Below, piece after piece: positions 43,881 to 54,010 of a stretch of DNA of 64,000 nucleotides; position 1 is the first letter of the stretch, and the number at the start of each line of letters is the position of its first letter. A program made the position numbers and the translations under genes. Origin of the DNA: Pseudochrobactrum asaccharolyticum (GTDB lineage Bacteria; Pseudomonadota; Alphaproteobacteria; Rhizobiales; Rhizobiaceae); NCBI RefSeq assembly GCF_003314995.1, contig NZ_QNRH01000002.1, positions 372,001 to 436,000 on the forward strand, read 5' to 3'. Below the pieces are notes generated by a model. It ran no database searches and was not told the DNA's origin. It saw only the letters and a list, made by a program, of their open reading frames with translations.

Positions 43881-46697
43881 ATGCGTCACTCTGATCTTCA
43901 TCTCGACCGCATCATCGACAAACAGCTCCTGCTGGAAGATCTGACACGCGCCACACCGGCAAGTTCCAAGGAGCAAACGCGCAATCAGGTTTTGAAAACC
44001 CTGAAGTCCGCGTGGAGAGACGGCAAAGCCCGTGCGGAAAACATGCTGCTGGAAGACGGCGGCGGCATACTCTGCGCCCGCCGTCTCAGCGGGCTTATGG
44101 ATCAGCTGATTATTGCGCTCCATGATTTCACTGTTGAGCATATCTATCCGGCGATTAACCCGTCCAAGGCCGAAAATCTTGCTATCATCGCGGTTGGCGG
44201 CTATGGCCGTGGCGGACTGGCACCGGGGTCTGATATCGATCTGTTGTTTCTGCTGCCCTATAAGCAAACTCCGTGGGGCGAGCAGGTTGTGGAATATATG
44301 CTCTATATGCTCTGGGATATGGGGCTGAAAGTCGGGCACTCCACGCGCAATATTGATGATGCTATCCGCCTGTCGCGCGAAGATATGACCATCCGCACCT
44401 CACTACTGGAAGCACGTTTTCTCACCGGCAGTCAGGAGCTGTATAATGAGCTGACCACCCGCTTTGATCAGGAAATTGTCGCTGACAGCGGTGCGGAGTT
44501 TGTGCAGGCCAAGCTGATTGAGCGCGATATCCGTCACAAAAAGGCGGGCTCTACCCGTTATCTGGTCGAGCCGAATGTGAAAGAAAGCAAGGGCGGACAG
44601 CGCGACCTGCAAACCCTGTTCTGGATTGCCAAATATATTTACCGTGTCCATTCCACAGAGGAGTTGATCAAACGCGGCGTTTTCTCCCGCAGCGAAGCAA
44701 AACTGTTCAGCAAAGCGGATGATTTTCTCTGGGCAGTGCGCTGCCACATGCATTTTCTCTATGGCAAGGCGGAAGAGCGCCTGTCCTTCGACATTCAACG
44801 CGAGATTGCCACCCGCCTCGGCTATACGGATCATCCGGGGCAGACCGGCGTTGAACGCTTCATGAAGCATTATTTTCTGGTGGCCAAGGATGTCGGCGAT
44901 CTGACCCGTATCATCAGTGCCGCACTGGAAGAAGAGCAGTTTAAAGAAACACCGGGCACCGGCCAGATTTATTCCACGCTGACGCGGAAAAAGCGCAAAA
45001 TTGCCGGCAGTACAGATTTTATTCTCGACCATAACCGCATCAATATTGCCGATGACGAAGTGTTTCAGCGTGATCCGGTTAATCTGATCCGGCTGTTTTA
45101 TCTCGCCGACAAGCACGGGCTGCAATATCACCCGCATGTCATTCAGCGTGTCAGCCGCTCGCTGAAACTGATCAAAAGCGATGTGCGCAATGACAAAGAA
45201 GCCAACCGGCTGTTTCTGGAAATTGTCGCTTCGCCGCGCTCACCGGAACGCACCCTGCGCCGCATGAATGAATCCGGCGTTCTGGGGCATTTCATTCCGG
45301 ATTTCGGCAAGATCGTCGCGATGATGCAATTCAATATGTATCATCATTATACGGTTGATGAGCATTTACTGCGCTGCATTGCCATCATGTCCGAGATTGA
45401 ACATGAGACGCTGAAGAATGAGCATCCGCTTGCCCACAGCCTGTTACCCACACTGAAAAATGACCGGCATTTGCTCTATGTGACATTGCTGCTGCACGAT
45501 ATTGCCAAAGGCAGACCGGAGGATCACTCCACCGCCGGTGCTAAAATCGCCCGCAAATTATGTCCGCGCTTCGGGTTAAGCGCGTCAGAAACCGAACTGG
45601 TGGCGTGGCTGGTGCAAGAGCACCTGACCATGAGCAAAGTTGCGCAGTCGCGCGATCTCAATGACCGCAAAACCATTGCCGATTTTGCCGCTATTGTGCA
45701 AACCACCGAGCGGCTGAAACTACTGCTGCTGGTAACAATCTGCGATATTAAAGCGGTTGGCCCCGGTGTCTGGAATGGCTGGAAAGGCCAGTTACTGCGC
45801 ACACTTTATCATGAAACAGAGCTGCTTCTGACCGGCGGCTTCTCTGAAGTAAGCCAGACCGAGCGCAGCAATCAGGCGCGCCGCCAGCTGGCGGAGCAGC
45901 TCAGCGACTGGCCGGAAGACAAGCAGAAAGCCGTCCTGTCCCTGCATTATGATAATTACATGCTGACCGTGCCGCAGGAAGATCAAAAACGTCATGCCGA
46001 TTTCATCCGCGCCAGTGATGAAGCCGGAAAAATCCTCAATATTCTGGCTCGCCCGCATGAATTTGAAGCTGTGACCGAACTGACAATCCTGTCACCCGAT
46101 CACCCGCGTCTGCTCTCGATTATTGCCGGTGCCTGTTCGGCGGCCGGTGCCAATATTGTTGATGCACAAATCTTCACCACCACCGATGGACGGGCGCTGG
46201 ATACTATCCTGATCAGCCGTGAATTTGATACCAATGATGATGAAATGCGCCGTGCCGCCCGCGTCGGCCAGCTGATTGAAGATGTGCTGACCGGCAAAAC
46301 CCATTTGCCGGAAGTGCTGGCCAGACGGGCAAAATCACGCCGCTCTGCCCGTGCATTTCAGGTGACACCACGTGTGAATATCAACAATACATTGTCGGAA
46401 AAATTTACGGTGATTGAGGTCAAAGGGCTCGACCGTACCGGTCTGTTGTCGGAAATCACCAGTGCAATTTCCGACCTTTCCTTGAATATTGCCTCGGCGC
46501 ACATCACCACTTTTGGTGAAAAAGTCATTGATACTTTCTATGTCACCGGTCTCGACGGACAAAAAGTCACTGCAACAACCAAACAGACAAATATTCAGAA
46601 ACGGCTCCTCAGCTTGTTTGAAAAGAACGGGAGTGATAGCAGAGCGTCAGACAACAAAAACACGGATCAGAAGAAAACGCGTGAAACAGCTCTCTGA
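43881..46697 (+). CDS. glnD: Bifunctional PII uridylyltransferase/uridylyl-removing enzyme GlnD
   Basis: GlnD senses glutamine and uridylylates or deuridylylates PII proteins. I take the ATG at 43881 (MRHSDLHLDRIID), giving 938 residues; the upstream extension to 43800 is unlike the family. Domains: nucleotidyltransferase with GGYGRGGLAPGSDIDLLFL (about 130), PII-UTase helical part, HD hydrolase with LLLHDIAKGRPEDHS (about 560), and two C-terminal ACT domains (about 730 and 850). murJ follows after 60 bp. Confidence 0.96.
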   Translation: MRHSDLHLDRIIDKQLLLEDLTRATPASSKEQTRNQVLKTLKSAWRDGKARAENMLLEDGGGILCARRLSGLMDQLIIALHDFTVEHIYPAINPSKAENLAIIAVGGYGRGGLAPGSDIDLLFLLPYKQTPWGEQVVEYMLYMLWDMGLKVGHSTRNIDDAIRLSREDMTIRTSLLEARFLTGSQELYNELTTRFDQEIVADSGAEFVQAKLIERDIRHKKAGSTRYLVEPNVKESKGGQRDLQTLFWIAKYIYRVHSTEELIKRGVFSRSEAKLFSKADDFLWAVRCHMHFLYGKAEERLSFDIQREIATRLGYTDHPGQTGVERFMKHYFLVAKDVGDLTRIISAALEEEQFKETPGTGQIYSTLTRKKRKIAGSTDFILDHNRINIADDEVFQRDPVNLIRLFYLADKHGLQYHPHVIQRVSRSLKLIKSDVRNDKEANRLFLEIVASPRSPERTLRRMNESGVLGHFIPDFGKIVAMMQFNMYHHYTVDEHLLRCIAIMSEIEHETLKNEHPLAHSLLPTLKNDRHLLYVTLLLHDIAKGRPEDHSTAGAKIARKLCPRFGLSASETELVAWLVQEHLTMSKVAQSRDLNDRKTIADFAAIVQTTERLKLLLLVTICDIKAVGPGVWNGWKGQLLRTLYHETELLLTGGFSEVSQTERSNQARRQLAEQLSDWPEDKQKAVLSLHYDNYMLTVPQEDQKRHADFIRASDEAGKILNILARPHEFEAVTELTILSPDHPRLLSIIAGACSAAGANIVDAQIFTTTDGRALDTILISREFDTNDDEMRRAARVGQLIEDVLTGKTHLPEVLARRAKSRRSARAFQVTPRVNINNTLSEKFTVIEVKGLDRTGLLSEITSAISDLSLNIASAHITTFGEKVIDTFYVTGLDGQKVTATTKQTNIQKRLLSLFEKNGSDSRASDNKNTDQKKTRETAL

Positions 46698-46757
46698 GGC
46701 AGTTCAGCACCAAGCCGTTCTTTCTGACCCGATGTTCCATTTCGAAGAGACCCGTTC

Positions 46758-48359
46758 ATGAGCCTGCTGAAAAAATTCGCAACTGTTGCTTCCGGCACGC
46801 TGATGAGCAGAATTTTCGGTTTTACCCGCGAAATGCTGATGGCAGCTTTTCTCGGTACCGGCCCTGTTGCAGATGCGTTCAACACGGCTTTCCGTTTTCC
46901 GAATACTTTCCGCCGTCTGTTTGCCGAAGGTGCGTTTAATACCGCTTTCGTGCCGCTCTTTGCCAAAGAGATCGAAAAAAACGGCATGGATGGCGCAAAA
47001 CGCTTTTCCGAAGAAGTCTTCGGCGTGCTGTTCACCATTCTGCTCGGCCTGACCATCGCTATGGAACTCTCCATGCCGTTTCTGGTCAGCACGGTGATTG
47101 CGCCGGGCTTCACCGATGATCCGGTGAAATTTGAGAACACGGTCAGTCTCGCAATGATCATGTTTCCCTATCTCGCCTGTATGTCGCTGGCGGCGATGAT
47201 GGGCGGCATGCTCAACAGCCTGCATAAATATTTTGCAGCGGCCATTGCACCGGTATTCCTGAACTTCATCCTGATCGGCGCGCTGATCCTTGCGTGGATA
47301 CAGAATTATGATCCGCTGCAAATCGGCTATGCCTTGTCGTGGGGCGTTATGGCCGCCGGTGTGGTACAACTGGGGATCGTCTGGTTTGCAGTGCGTCGCG
47401 CCGGCATCAAAATCGGTTTCCGTCGTCCCAAGCTAACACCCAATGTGCGCCGCCTGCTGGTGCTGGCACTGCCTGCCGCAATTACCGGCGGTATCACCCA
47501 GATCAATCTGCTGATTAATACCAATATTGCTTCAAGCTCGGACGGTGCGGTGTCTTCCCTCGTCTATGCTGACCGGTTCTATCAGTTGCCGCTTGGTGTG
47601 GTCGGTATTGCTGTTGCCACTGTTTTGCTGCCGGAACTGTCACGCGCTTTACGTGGCGGCAATATGCAGGAAGCCGGTAATCTGCAAAACCGCTCAGTCG
47701 AATTCACGCTGTTTCTGACCCTGCCTGCGGCGGCGGCTTTACTGGTATTCTCGGAACCGCTGGTGCGCCTGTTGTTTGAACGCGGAAAATTCGGCCCTGA
47801 ATCCACTCTCATCGTATCGCAAATCCTTGCCGTGTATGGCCTTGGCCTGCCTGCCTTTGTGCTGATCAAAGCTTTTCTTCCTGGTTTCTTTGCCCGTGAG
47901 GACACACGTACACCGATGGTTTTCGCCGGTATTTCGGTGGTGGTGAACGTGTCACTGGCGCTGCTTTTATTCCCGCGCCTTGGCCCTTCCGGTATTGCCA
48001 CGGCGGAAATTACAGCGGGTTGGGTCAATGCCGTGCTGCTGTTCGTTGTGCTGATCTGGCGCAAACACTGGGATTATGATGCAGGCCTCATCCGTCGTAT
48101 TCCGCGCCTGATTATCGCCGCCGCTATTATGGCAACTGCTTTGTATTTCGCCTCTGATTATCTGGAATTTTACTTAAGCAGACAAGCTGGATTTGTCATT
48201 CAGGCAACCACGCTCAGCCTTCTCGTGATCGGTAGTATGATTGTTTATTTCGCTACTGTTTTTGCCATTGGCGGTGCCAGCCTCTCAGCCTTGAAAGGCA
48301 ATATGCGCGGTCGCAAAAAAGCGGCAGCAGCAGCACAGGACAAAGATATTTCCGCTTGA
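46758..48359 (+). CDS. murJ: Lipid II flippase MurJ
   Basis: MurJ moves lipid II across the inner membrane for peptidoglycan synthesis. The 533-residue protein has about 14 transmembrane helices of the MVF/MOP superfamily. The N-terminal KKFATVASGTLMSRIFGFTREMLMAAFLGTG is typical, as are AFRFPNTFRRLFAEGAFNTAFVPLF and NLLINTNIASSSDGAVSSLVYADRFYQLPLGVVGIAVATVLLPELSR. It follows glnD, a conserved order in alphaproteobacteria. Confidence 0.96.
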   Translation: MSLLKKFATVASGTLMSRIFGFTREMLMAAFLGTGPVADAFNTAFRFPNTFRRLFAEGAFNTAFVPLFAKEIEKNGMDGAKRFSEEVFGVLFTILLGLTIAMELSMPFLVSTVIAPGFTDDPVKFENTVSLAMIMFPYLACMSLAAMMGGMLNSLHKYFAAAIAPVFLNFILIGALILAWIQNYDPLQIGYALSWGVMAAGVVQLGIVWFAVRRAGIKIGFRRPKLTPNVRRLLVLALPAAITGGITQINLLINTNIASSSDGAVSSLVYADRFYQLPLGVVGIAVATVLLPELSRALRGGNMQEAGNLQNRSVEFTLFLTLPAAAALLVFSEPLVRLLFERGKFGPESTLIVSQILAVYGLGLPAFVLIKAFLPGFFAREDTRTPMVFAGISVVVNVSLALLLFPRLGPSGIATAEITAGWVNAVLLFVVLIWRKHWDYDAGLIRRIPRLIIAAAIMATALYFASDYLEFYLSRQAGFVIQATTLSLLVIGSMIVYFATVFAIGGASLSALKGNMRGRKKAAAAAQDKDISA

Positions 48360-48569
48360 TTGCTCTTCAGCACTCTGGCAGTAATACCGCATCCGGAAGA
48401 CAGGATTACATGCCTGCCTTCCGGATATTTTTTCGCCAAAGATCGGCAGCATGCGTCCAAACCACATATGCCGACCTTAAAAGCAACCCCAGAGCATTCC
48501 GGTTATCAACTATGAAAGCACGATAATCGCGCTCGAACGGCTCTCCACCAGCTTTAGGATTGATGTAAA

Positions 48570-49637
48570 ATGAACACCTTTAAAGAACGGATTTTCTCCG
48601 GCGCACAACCAACAGGCAATCTTCACCTCGGCAATTATCTTGGCGCCCTGAAGCGCTGGGTCGCCTTGCAGGATGAAAAAGATTGCATTTACTGCGTCGT
48701 GGATATGCATGCCCTGACAATCTTGCCGGATCCCGCAGAACTTTTAAATTCTACGCGTGAAATCACCGCTGCCTATCTGGCTGCCGGTCTTGATCCGAAG
48801 AAAAGCATTGTCTTCAACCAGAGCCGCGTAAGACAACATGCGGAACTTGCCTGGGTGTTCAATTGTATTGCGCGTATCGGCTGGATGAACCGCATGACGC
48901 AGTTCAAAGATAAAGCCGGTAAAGACCGCGAAAATGCTTCGCTTGGTCTGCTGGCCTATCCGAGCCTGATGGCTGCTGACATTCTGCTCTACCGCGCTAC
49001 CCATGTGCCGGTTGGGGACGATCAGAAACAGCATCTTGAGCTGACACGTGACATTGCGCAGAAATTCAACAATGACTATTCCGACCGCATTGCCTCGCTC
49101 GGCATCGGTGTGGAAATGGCTGTTGGTGATGAAACAGTTTCGGGTTTCTTCCCGATGACTGAACCGATGATTTCCGGCCCTGCCATGCGCATCATGTCGC
49201 TGCGTGACGGCACCAAGAAAATGTCGAAATCCGATCCGTCTGACCTGTCGCGTATCAATCTGATTGATGATGAAGAAACCATCACCAAGAAGATCCGTAA
49301 GGCGAAGACCGATGCTGATGCTATTCCTTCAGAAGTGGAAGGACTGGAAGGCCGTCCGGAAGCGGACAACCTGATCGGCATTTTTGCGGCACTGACAAAC
49401 ACGGACAAGGCAGCCGTCTTGCGTGATTTCGGTGGCAAGCAATTCTCTGAATTCAAAGCATCGCTTGCTGAACTCGCCGTCGCGCAACTTTCACCGATTA
49501 CGCAGGAAATGCGTCGTCTGGTGAATGATCCGGCCTATATTGACGGTGTTCTGCGTGATGGCGGCGAACGCGCCTCCGTGATTGCCGAAGAAACCATGCA
49601 CAATGTGCGTGATATTGTCGGCTTTCTGCAGAACTAA
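48570..49637 (+). CDS. trpS: Tryptophanyl-tRNA synthetase
   Basis: This class I synthetase charges tRNA-Trp. The 355-residue protein has the HIGH-like motif [12 protein letters not shown] (about 17-28) and [12 protein letters not shown] (KMSKS, about 211). Length is normal. It is preceded by a 210-bp spacer after murJ and followed by a strong terminator. Confidence 0.97.
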   Translation: MNTFKERIFSGAQPTGNLHLGNYLGALKRWVALQDEKDCIYCVVDMHALTILPDPAELLNSTREITAAYLAAGLDPKKSIVFNQSRVRQHAELAWVFNCIARIGWMNRMTQFKDKAGKDRENASLGLLAYPSLMAADILLYRATHVPVGDDQKQHLELTRDIAQKFNNDYSDRIASLGIGVEMAVGDETVSGFFPMTEPMISGPAMRIMSLRDGTKKMSKSDPSDLSRINLIDDEETITKKIRKAKTDADAIPSEVEGLEGRPEADNLIGIFAALTNTDKAAVLRDFGGKQFSEFKASLAELAVAQLSPITQEMRRLVNDPAYIDGVLRDGGERASVIAEETMHNVRDIVGFLQN

Positions 49638-49663
49638 CGGTACCTGAGCCAAAAAATTAAAAA

Positions 49664-49687
49664 GGCAGGGAATTCCCTGCCTTTTTT
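49664..49687. terminator. Bidirectional terminator trpS / methyltransferase gene
   Basis: GGCAGGGAA and TTCCCTGCC form a perfect palindrome, with a run of A before and TTTTTT after. Confidence 0.9.
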
Positions 49688-49699
49688 GTTGTCTGATAT

Positions 49700-50446
49700 T
49701 TATTGCGCTTCAAAAATCAGCGTATCGGCAGAAGCTGTATTAACTGCACCCGACTGATAATCGCCAAAGATTTTGATTTGTGTAAAACCTGCTTCACGCA
49801 GCGCCAGCTCCAGCTCGAACATTCCCCACCAGCGCAAGGAAAACAGTTCCATCTCTGTTGTCACCAGTTGCGTGTCGCGCCACAGCTCATAGCGCAGCTG
49901 CGATGTTACAACCTGTTTGACGTAGTCCGTTGCAGTGCGCATTTCCTGCAAGGTCAGCAAATCCTCGCCATCCTGCCAGTGACGCGCACGCGGTGCATGA
50001 TCCATAAAACCACCGGTAACGGAAATATCCAGCAGCAACTTGCCGTTTGGTACCAGCGCCTCTTTGCTGCGCCGCAGAAAACTCATCGCATCAACAACAT
50101 CGGTCAGCAGCTGAAAAGAACCGGCTGGCAGTACAATAGCCGCGAATTTTTGTGCATAGCGGAATGTCGTGAACCCCTGCTCACTCAGTTCAGCTTCCAC
50201 ACCATGTTGCGCGCAATTCGCTTTGCATAAAGCAAGCATTTCAGGAGACAGATCAAAACCACTGACACTATGCCCTGCCTGTGCCAGTGGCACCAGCATA
50301 CGGCCATTGCCTGTGGCCGGTTCCAGCACGGGACCTGCCACAGATTTCAGGCGTTCGAGATAAAACTCCACATCACCGAAAGAGCGCCCAACCGGCTTAT
50401 CCAGTTCATAAATGCGTGAAGCCAGCTTGCCATAAGTCTTGGACAT
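49700..50446 (-). CDS. Class I SAM-dependent methyltransferase
   Basis: The 248-residue protein has motif I in VLEPATGNGRMLVPLAQAGHSVSGFDLS, motif II LCKANCAQHG and the later LVPNGKLLLDISVTGGFMDHAP. This is a generic small-molecule-type methyltransferase fold; the substrate is unknown. It is convergent with trpS and divergent from the universal stress protein gene. Confidence 0.82.
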   Translation of the reverse strand: MSKTYGKLASRIYELDKPVGRSFGDVEFYLERLKSVAGPVLEPATGNGRMLVPLAQAGHSVSGFDLSPEMLALCKANCAQHGVEAELSEQGFTTFRYAQKFAAIVLPAGSFQLLTDVVDAMSFLRRSKEALVPNGKLLLDISVTGGFMDHAPRARHWQDGEDLLTLQEMRTATDYVKQVVTSQLRYELWRDTQLVTTEMELFSLRWWGMFELELALREAGFTQIKIFGDYQSGAVNTASADTLIFEAQ

Positions 50447-50746
50447 TTTGAATTTTGCCTTGCCTGCTGCAATCAGAGATCGGTTTGCAACCGTAAAAAC
50501 CTCTGTTGTACATAAAAAATCATTTTACTGCACAACAAGGTAGAACAGCCAATATGCAGAAAGATCGCTGTCTCTTTCGAACATGAAACATATGAAAAAA
50601 CAAGGTAAAACCCGCTTTTCTCTGAACGCGCGACAAAACCGGACGAGTAAAGACTGGTTTTTCTCTCCGGCCAAATTGTTAAATTTTCACGCCGCCACAA
50701 AATTGTCATCTTGCAGTATCGCCCGTTGAGTGGCAAATTCCCGCGC

Positions 50747-51238
50747 ATGGTTTCAAAACGTCTTAGCCGGGAAGCCGGCCACCGCCGTAAATTTTTGGTC
50801 TCTGTCGATGAAACGCCCGAATGTGGGCGTGCCGTTGCCTACGCCTCGCGCCGTGTCCGCAATACCGGAGGCGCATTGGTATTGCTCTTTGTCATTGACC
50901 CGTCGGACTTTCAGCAATTTCTCGGCGTCGGCAATATTATGCGCGCCGAAGCACTTGAACGCGCTCAGGCTGCACTCAATAAATATGCTACGCAATTGCG
51001 TGAGCAATACGGTATTGAGCCTGAGTTGATTGTGCGGGAAGGCCAGACCACGGAAGAAATTCATAGTCTGATCGAAGAAGATCAGGACATTGCCATTCTG
51101 GTTCTGGCTGCCGGATCCGGCAAAGAAGGTCCGGGACCTCTGGTACAATCCATTGCCGGACGTGGCGCATCTTTCTCTATTCCTGTGACTGTCATTCCGT
51201 CAGATCTTTCTGACGAAGACATTGATGCGGTCGCCTAA
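50747..51238 (+). CDS. Universal stress protein (UspA family)
   Basis: The protein has 163 residues from the ATG at 50747; a TTG at 50711 would add 12 codons. The fold is shown by RKFLVSVDETPECGRAVAYASRRVRNTGGALVLLFVID and the C-terminal nucleotide-site region ILVLAAGSGKEGPGPLVQSIAGR...IPVTVIP. The glycine spacing is close to the ATP-binding type. It lies 3' of trpS in a conserved neighbourhood with nfuA. A 9-bp stem (CTTTATGCC / GGCATAAAG, 51272-51299) follows. Confidence 0.87.
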   Translation: MVSKRLSREAGHRRKFLVSVDETPECGRAVAYASRRVRNTGGALVLLFVIDPSDFQQFLGVGNIMRAEALERAQAALNKYATQLREQYGIEPELIVREGQTTEEIHSLIEEDQDIAILVLAAGSGKEGPGPLVQSIAGRGASFSIPVTVIPSDLSDEDIDAVA

Positions 51239-51271
51239 GCTCCCTATCTGGCTTACAAAACAGCTACAGTG

Positions 51272-51299
51272 CTTTATGCCGCTTAAACGTGGCATAAAG
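51272..51299 (+). repeat. Inverted repeat between usp and alcohol dehydrogenase-like gene
   Basis: CTTTATGCC and GGCATAAAG pair perfectly across a 10-nt loop. No T-run follows. It may end the usp transcript or be an operator for the downstream gene. Confidence 0.5.
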
Positions 51300-51336
51300 A
51301 TTGGTTATGCTTCACTTCTCAGTCAGGGTGCCCATC

Positions 51337-52344
51337 ATGAAAGCGCTTAAACTTCGTCATCCGTTCGGCCTTGAGCATATTGAGCTGGTTGATCTGCCGG
51401 ATCCGGGATTGCCGCAAAGCGATGAAATCCGGGTACGCATTCATGCCAGTTCCATGAACTATCATGATCTTGCGGTTATCTCAGGCATGGTACCACCGGC
51501 AGACGGACGCATTCCGCTTTCAGACGGAGCCGGTGTGGTTGAAGCTGTCGGAGCGAATGTGACCGAGTTTAAAGTCGGTGACCATGTGGTTTCGACTTTC
51601 TTCCCGACATGGCTCGACGGTGAAGCAATCATCGGCGATTTCAGCACAACACCCGGCGATGGTGTTGACGGCTATGCAGCCGAATATGTCATACGACCTG
51701 CAACCGCTTTTACGCACGCGCCGGAAAATTACAGTCATGCAGAAGCTGCCACTCTGACCACTGCCGGTTTAACTGCATGGCGTGCATTGGTTGAGAACGG
51801 TCAGCTCAAAGCCGGTGATACAGTCCTGATTTTAGGCACAGGCGGCGTATCAATCTTTGCGCTGCAATTTGCCAAGGCAATGGGTGCCGTTGCCATCGTG
51901 ACATCCTCCTCCGATGACAAGCTGAAAAAAGCGCAGGCTCTTGGAGCTAATCATGTTATCAATTATAAAACCCATCCGGATTGGGCTGCAGAAGTCTTAA
52001 AAGTTACAAACGGACGTGGTGCCGATCACACAATTGAAGTGGGCGGCCCTGCAACATTAGGACAATCTATTCAGGCAACACGTGTTGGCGGGCATATTGC
52101 ACTGATTGGCATTCTGACCGGTATTCAGGGTGAAATTCCGACACTTGCGCTTCTGGCCAAGCAGCAGAGATTGCAAGGGCTGGTCGTCGGCAGCCGCAAA
52201 CATCAGAGCAACATGATCAAAGCTTTGAACAACCTGCCGTTCAAACCGGTGATTGAACACCGGTTTGCAATGACCGAACTGAAACAGGCCTGCGAATTAC
52301 AATTACAGGCCGGTCATTTTGGTAAAATTGCGATTGAATTTTAA
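51337..52344 (+). CDS. MDR-family NAD(P)-dependent alcohol dehydrogenase (quinone-oxidoreductase-like)
   Basis: The 335-residue medium-chain dehydrogenase/reductase has a GroES-like N-terminus (IRVRIHASSMNYHDLAVISGMVP) and a Rossmann domain with TVLILGTGGVSIFALQFAKAMGA and ADHTIEVGGPATLGQSI. The position that holds the first catalytic zinc Cys in classical alcohol dehydrogenases is Asn-Tyr-His, and the structural Cys4 loop is absent, so it resembles zinc-independent quinone oxidoreductases. The ATG at 51337 follows CAGGGTG. The substrate is unknown. Confidence 0.85.
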   Translation: MKALKLRHPFGLEHIELVDLPDPGLPQSDEIRVRIHASSMNYHDLAVISGMVPPADGRIPLSDGAGVVEAVGANVTEFKVGDHVVSTFFPTWLDGEAIIGDFSTTPGDGVDGYAAEYVIRPATAFTHAPENYSHAEAATLTTAGLTAWRALVENGQLKAGDTVLILGTGGVSIFALQFAKAMGAVAIVTSSSDDKLKKAQALGANHVINYKTHPDWAAEVLKVTNGRGADHTIEVGGPATLGQSIQATRVGGHIALIGILTGIQGEIPTLALLAKQQRLQGLVVGSRKHQSNMIKALNNLPFKPVIEHRFAMTELKQACELQLQAGHFGKIAIEF

Positions 52345-52652
52345 TCTATGTGAGGCGTTTTCACCAATCCCGGATAGAGCATAGTTCTCTAAACTTGAAT
52401 CAGTTTAAGATGAAATCATGCTCTAATTTTAAAGTGTTAGAGCGACCTTGTGTAGTGCCAAGTCTGGCACACGGCGCGCTAGTCTGACAACAAAACGTGA
52501 GCCACGCAGTCTTATGAAGACAGTAGTTTCATTTTCTGCATCTCTCCGCTAATGTCAGCCCTGACTCAAATAATTAATTTGTCGCATTGTGTTCCGCCCC
52601 AATGAACACCATGTGAGCATCAACTGCTTTTATATCTTACAGGAGGACTTTT
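52345..52652. other. Intergenic region with repeat copy C before nfuA
   Basis: About a third of this 308-bp spacer is the palindromic repeat at 52375-52481. The rest shows no gene. AGGAGG lies about 7 nt before the nfuA ATG. Confidence 0.7.
52375..52481 (+). repeat. Two-hairpin palindromic repeat, copy C (Bru-RS-like)
   Basis: It begins TAGAGCATAG, closes the first hairpin at ATCATGCTCTA, and the second module starts TAGAGCGACC with GTGCCAAGTCTGGCAC at its core. It ends GGCGCGCTA, with the final GCTCTA altered. It is 107 bp, same orientation as copy B. Confidence 0.9.
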
Positions 52653-53219
52653 ATGTTCATCCAGACTGAAGCCACACCAAATCCGGCGACCCTGAAGTTC
52701 CTGCCGGGCAAAGTGGTTATGCCGGAAGGCACCGCCGATTTCCGTGATGCAGAAAGTGCATCCAACACCTCGCCGCTTGCAGCCAAACTCTTCGCAGTAC
52801 CAGGCGTCAACGGCGTTTTCTTCGGCTATGATTTCATCACTGTCAGCAAAGACGGTGCAGAATGGCAGCATCTGAAACCAGCCATCCTCGGCACCATCAT
52901 GGAACATATGATGTCCGGTGCGCCGGTAATGGCGACTGAGCAGGCCAAAGGCCACGATCACACAGAAGGCGAATTCTTCGCTGACTCTGATGCCGAAATC
53001 GTTGAAACCATCAAAGAGCTGATCGAAACCCGCGTTCGCCCTGCGGTTGCGCAGGATGGCGGCGATATCACTTTCCGTGGTTTTGAGCACGGCGTTGTTT
53101 ATCTGCACATGAAAGGCGCTTGTGCCGGTTGCCCGTCTTCAACAGCCACGCTGAAACACGGCATCCAGAACCTGCTCAAGCATTTCGTACCGGAAGTGCT
53201 GCAGGTCGAAGCTATCTGA
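52653..53219 (+). CDS. nfuA: NifU family iron-sulfur carrier (NfuA-like)
   Basis: This 188-residue protein probably carries and delivers Fe-S clusters. The N-terminal Nfu domain (about 1-90) starts MFIQTEATPNPATLKFLPG. The C-terminal NifU domain (about 105-188) carries the CxxC cluster motif in MKGACAGCPSSTATLKHGI. The start has AGGAGG upstream. A terminator follows at 53243-53267. The symbol follows the usual alphaproteobacterial label; it lacks the degenerate A-type domain of E. coli NfuA. Confidence 0.93.
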   Translation: MFIQTEATPNPATLKFLPGKVVMPEGTADFRDAESASNTSPLAAKLFAVPGVNGVFFGYDFITVSKDGAEWQHLKPAILGTIMEHMMSGAPVMATEQAKGHDHTEGEFFADSDAEIVETIKELIETRVRPAVAQDGGDITFRGFEHGVVYLHMKGACAGCPSSTATLKHGIQNLLKHFVPEVLQVEAI

Positions 53220-53242
53220 TTTTTCCATCAGGCATTAAAAAA

Positions 53243-53267
53243 CGCGGCTGTTTCAGCCGCGTTTTTT
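53243..53267 (+). terminator. Rho-independent terminator after nfuA
   Basis: CGCGGCTG and CAGCCGCG pair across a 3-nt loop and are followed by TTTTTT. Confidence 0.92.
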
Positions 53268-53277
53268 GTTATCTAAA

Positions 53278-53377
53278 GCGCATCCCGAAAAGTGGGAACC
53301 GGTTTTCGGAAAAGATGCGCGTAAAAACAAAAAGATAGAGCATTTCCTATGATTCAGGATAAACTGGAAATGCTCTA
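53278..53377 (+). repeat. Composite palindromic repeat (rhizobial palindrome plus GAGCATTTCC hairpin)
   Basis: The first part, 53278-53320, begins GCGCATCCCGAAAAG and ends AAAAGATGCGC, with CCGGTTTTCGG inside; palindromes of this type are frequent in rhizobial and Brucella genomes. After a 15-nt linker, 53336-53377 is TAGAGCATTTCC ... GGAAATGCTCTA, a single-hairpin member of the TAGAGC family. The same pair occurs inverted at 41084-41182. Confidence 0.85.
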
Positions 53378-53389
53378 TGATATAAGAAA

Positions 53390-54010
53390 TTAAAGCACGA
53401 CAACCTTAGCGCCGACACTGGCGCGGTCATGCAAATCTATAATATCCTGATTGATCAGACGGATACATCCGGAAGAAACATTCTTGCCGATTGACCACCA
53501 TTCCGGCGTGCCATGCAAACGATAGCCGCTATCACGTCCGCCTTTATACAAATACAGCGCACGGGCACCCAGCGGATTATTCAGGCCAGGCTGCATACCA
53601 CCGGCATATTTTGCCAGTTCAGGCTGACGCTTGATCATCGGCGCAGGCGGTGTCCATGTCGGCCATTCCCGCTTCATGGCAACTTTGGCACTGCCCTTCC
53701 ATTGAAAGCCCTCACGACCGACACCGATGCCGTAGCGCATCGCTTTGCCTTCCGGCTCCACAAGATACAAAAACTTGTTTTGCGTATCGACAATGATTGT
53801 GCCCGGCGCTTCTTTGGTGTCGTATTTCACCAGCTGGCGGCGATATTCCGGAGCGATTTTCTGAACAGGAACTGTCGGCAGCGCATAGCCTGCATCTGTG
53901 ACGCCGGAATAAGATGCGGCACTCGTCTGAAAAGGTGCAGTTGTTGAGCAACCGGCTAAGCCCAGCGTCAGAATAAGACCGGCAGCAGAGAGAGCATTTC
54001 TGAACACCAT
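53390..54010 (-). CDS. L,D-transpeptidase lipoprotein (YkuD domain)
   Basis: The enzyme probably makes 3-3 peptidoglycan crosslinks or attaches outer-membrane proteins to peptidoglycan, as shown for some alphaproteobacterial members. From the ATG at 54010 (GAGGGG upstream) it is 206 residues. The N-terminus has a lipobox LAGC near residue 20. The YkuD domain (about 70-206) carries the active-site His and Cys in YRLHGTPEWWSIG and NVSSGCIRLINQDIIDL. A longer frame to 54112 is unsupported. Confidence 0.92.
   Translation of the reverse strand: MVFRNALSAAGLILTLGLAGCSTTAPFQTSAASYSGVTDAGYALPTVPVQKIAPEYRRQLVKYDTKEAPGTIIVDTQNKFLYLVEPEGKAMRYGIGVGREGFQWKGSAKVAMKREWPTWTPPAPMIKRQPELAKYAGGMQPGLNNPLGARALYLYKGGRDSGYRLHGTPEWWSIGKNVSSGCIRLINQDIIDLHDRASVGAKVVVL

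Noticed and set aside
48493-48550. Further GAGCATTCC-type repeat copy after murJ
   Set aside because: Only the first bases match; the complementary arm is missing, so it cannot be told from chance.
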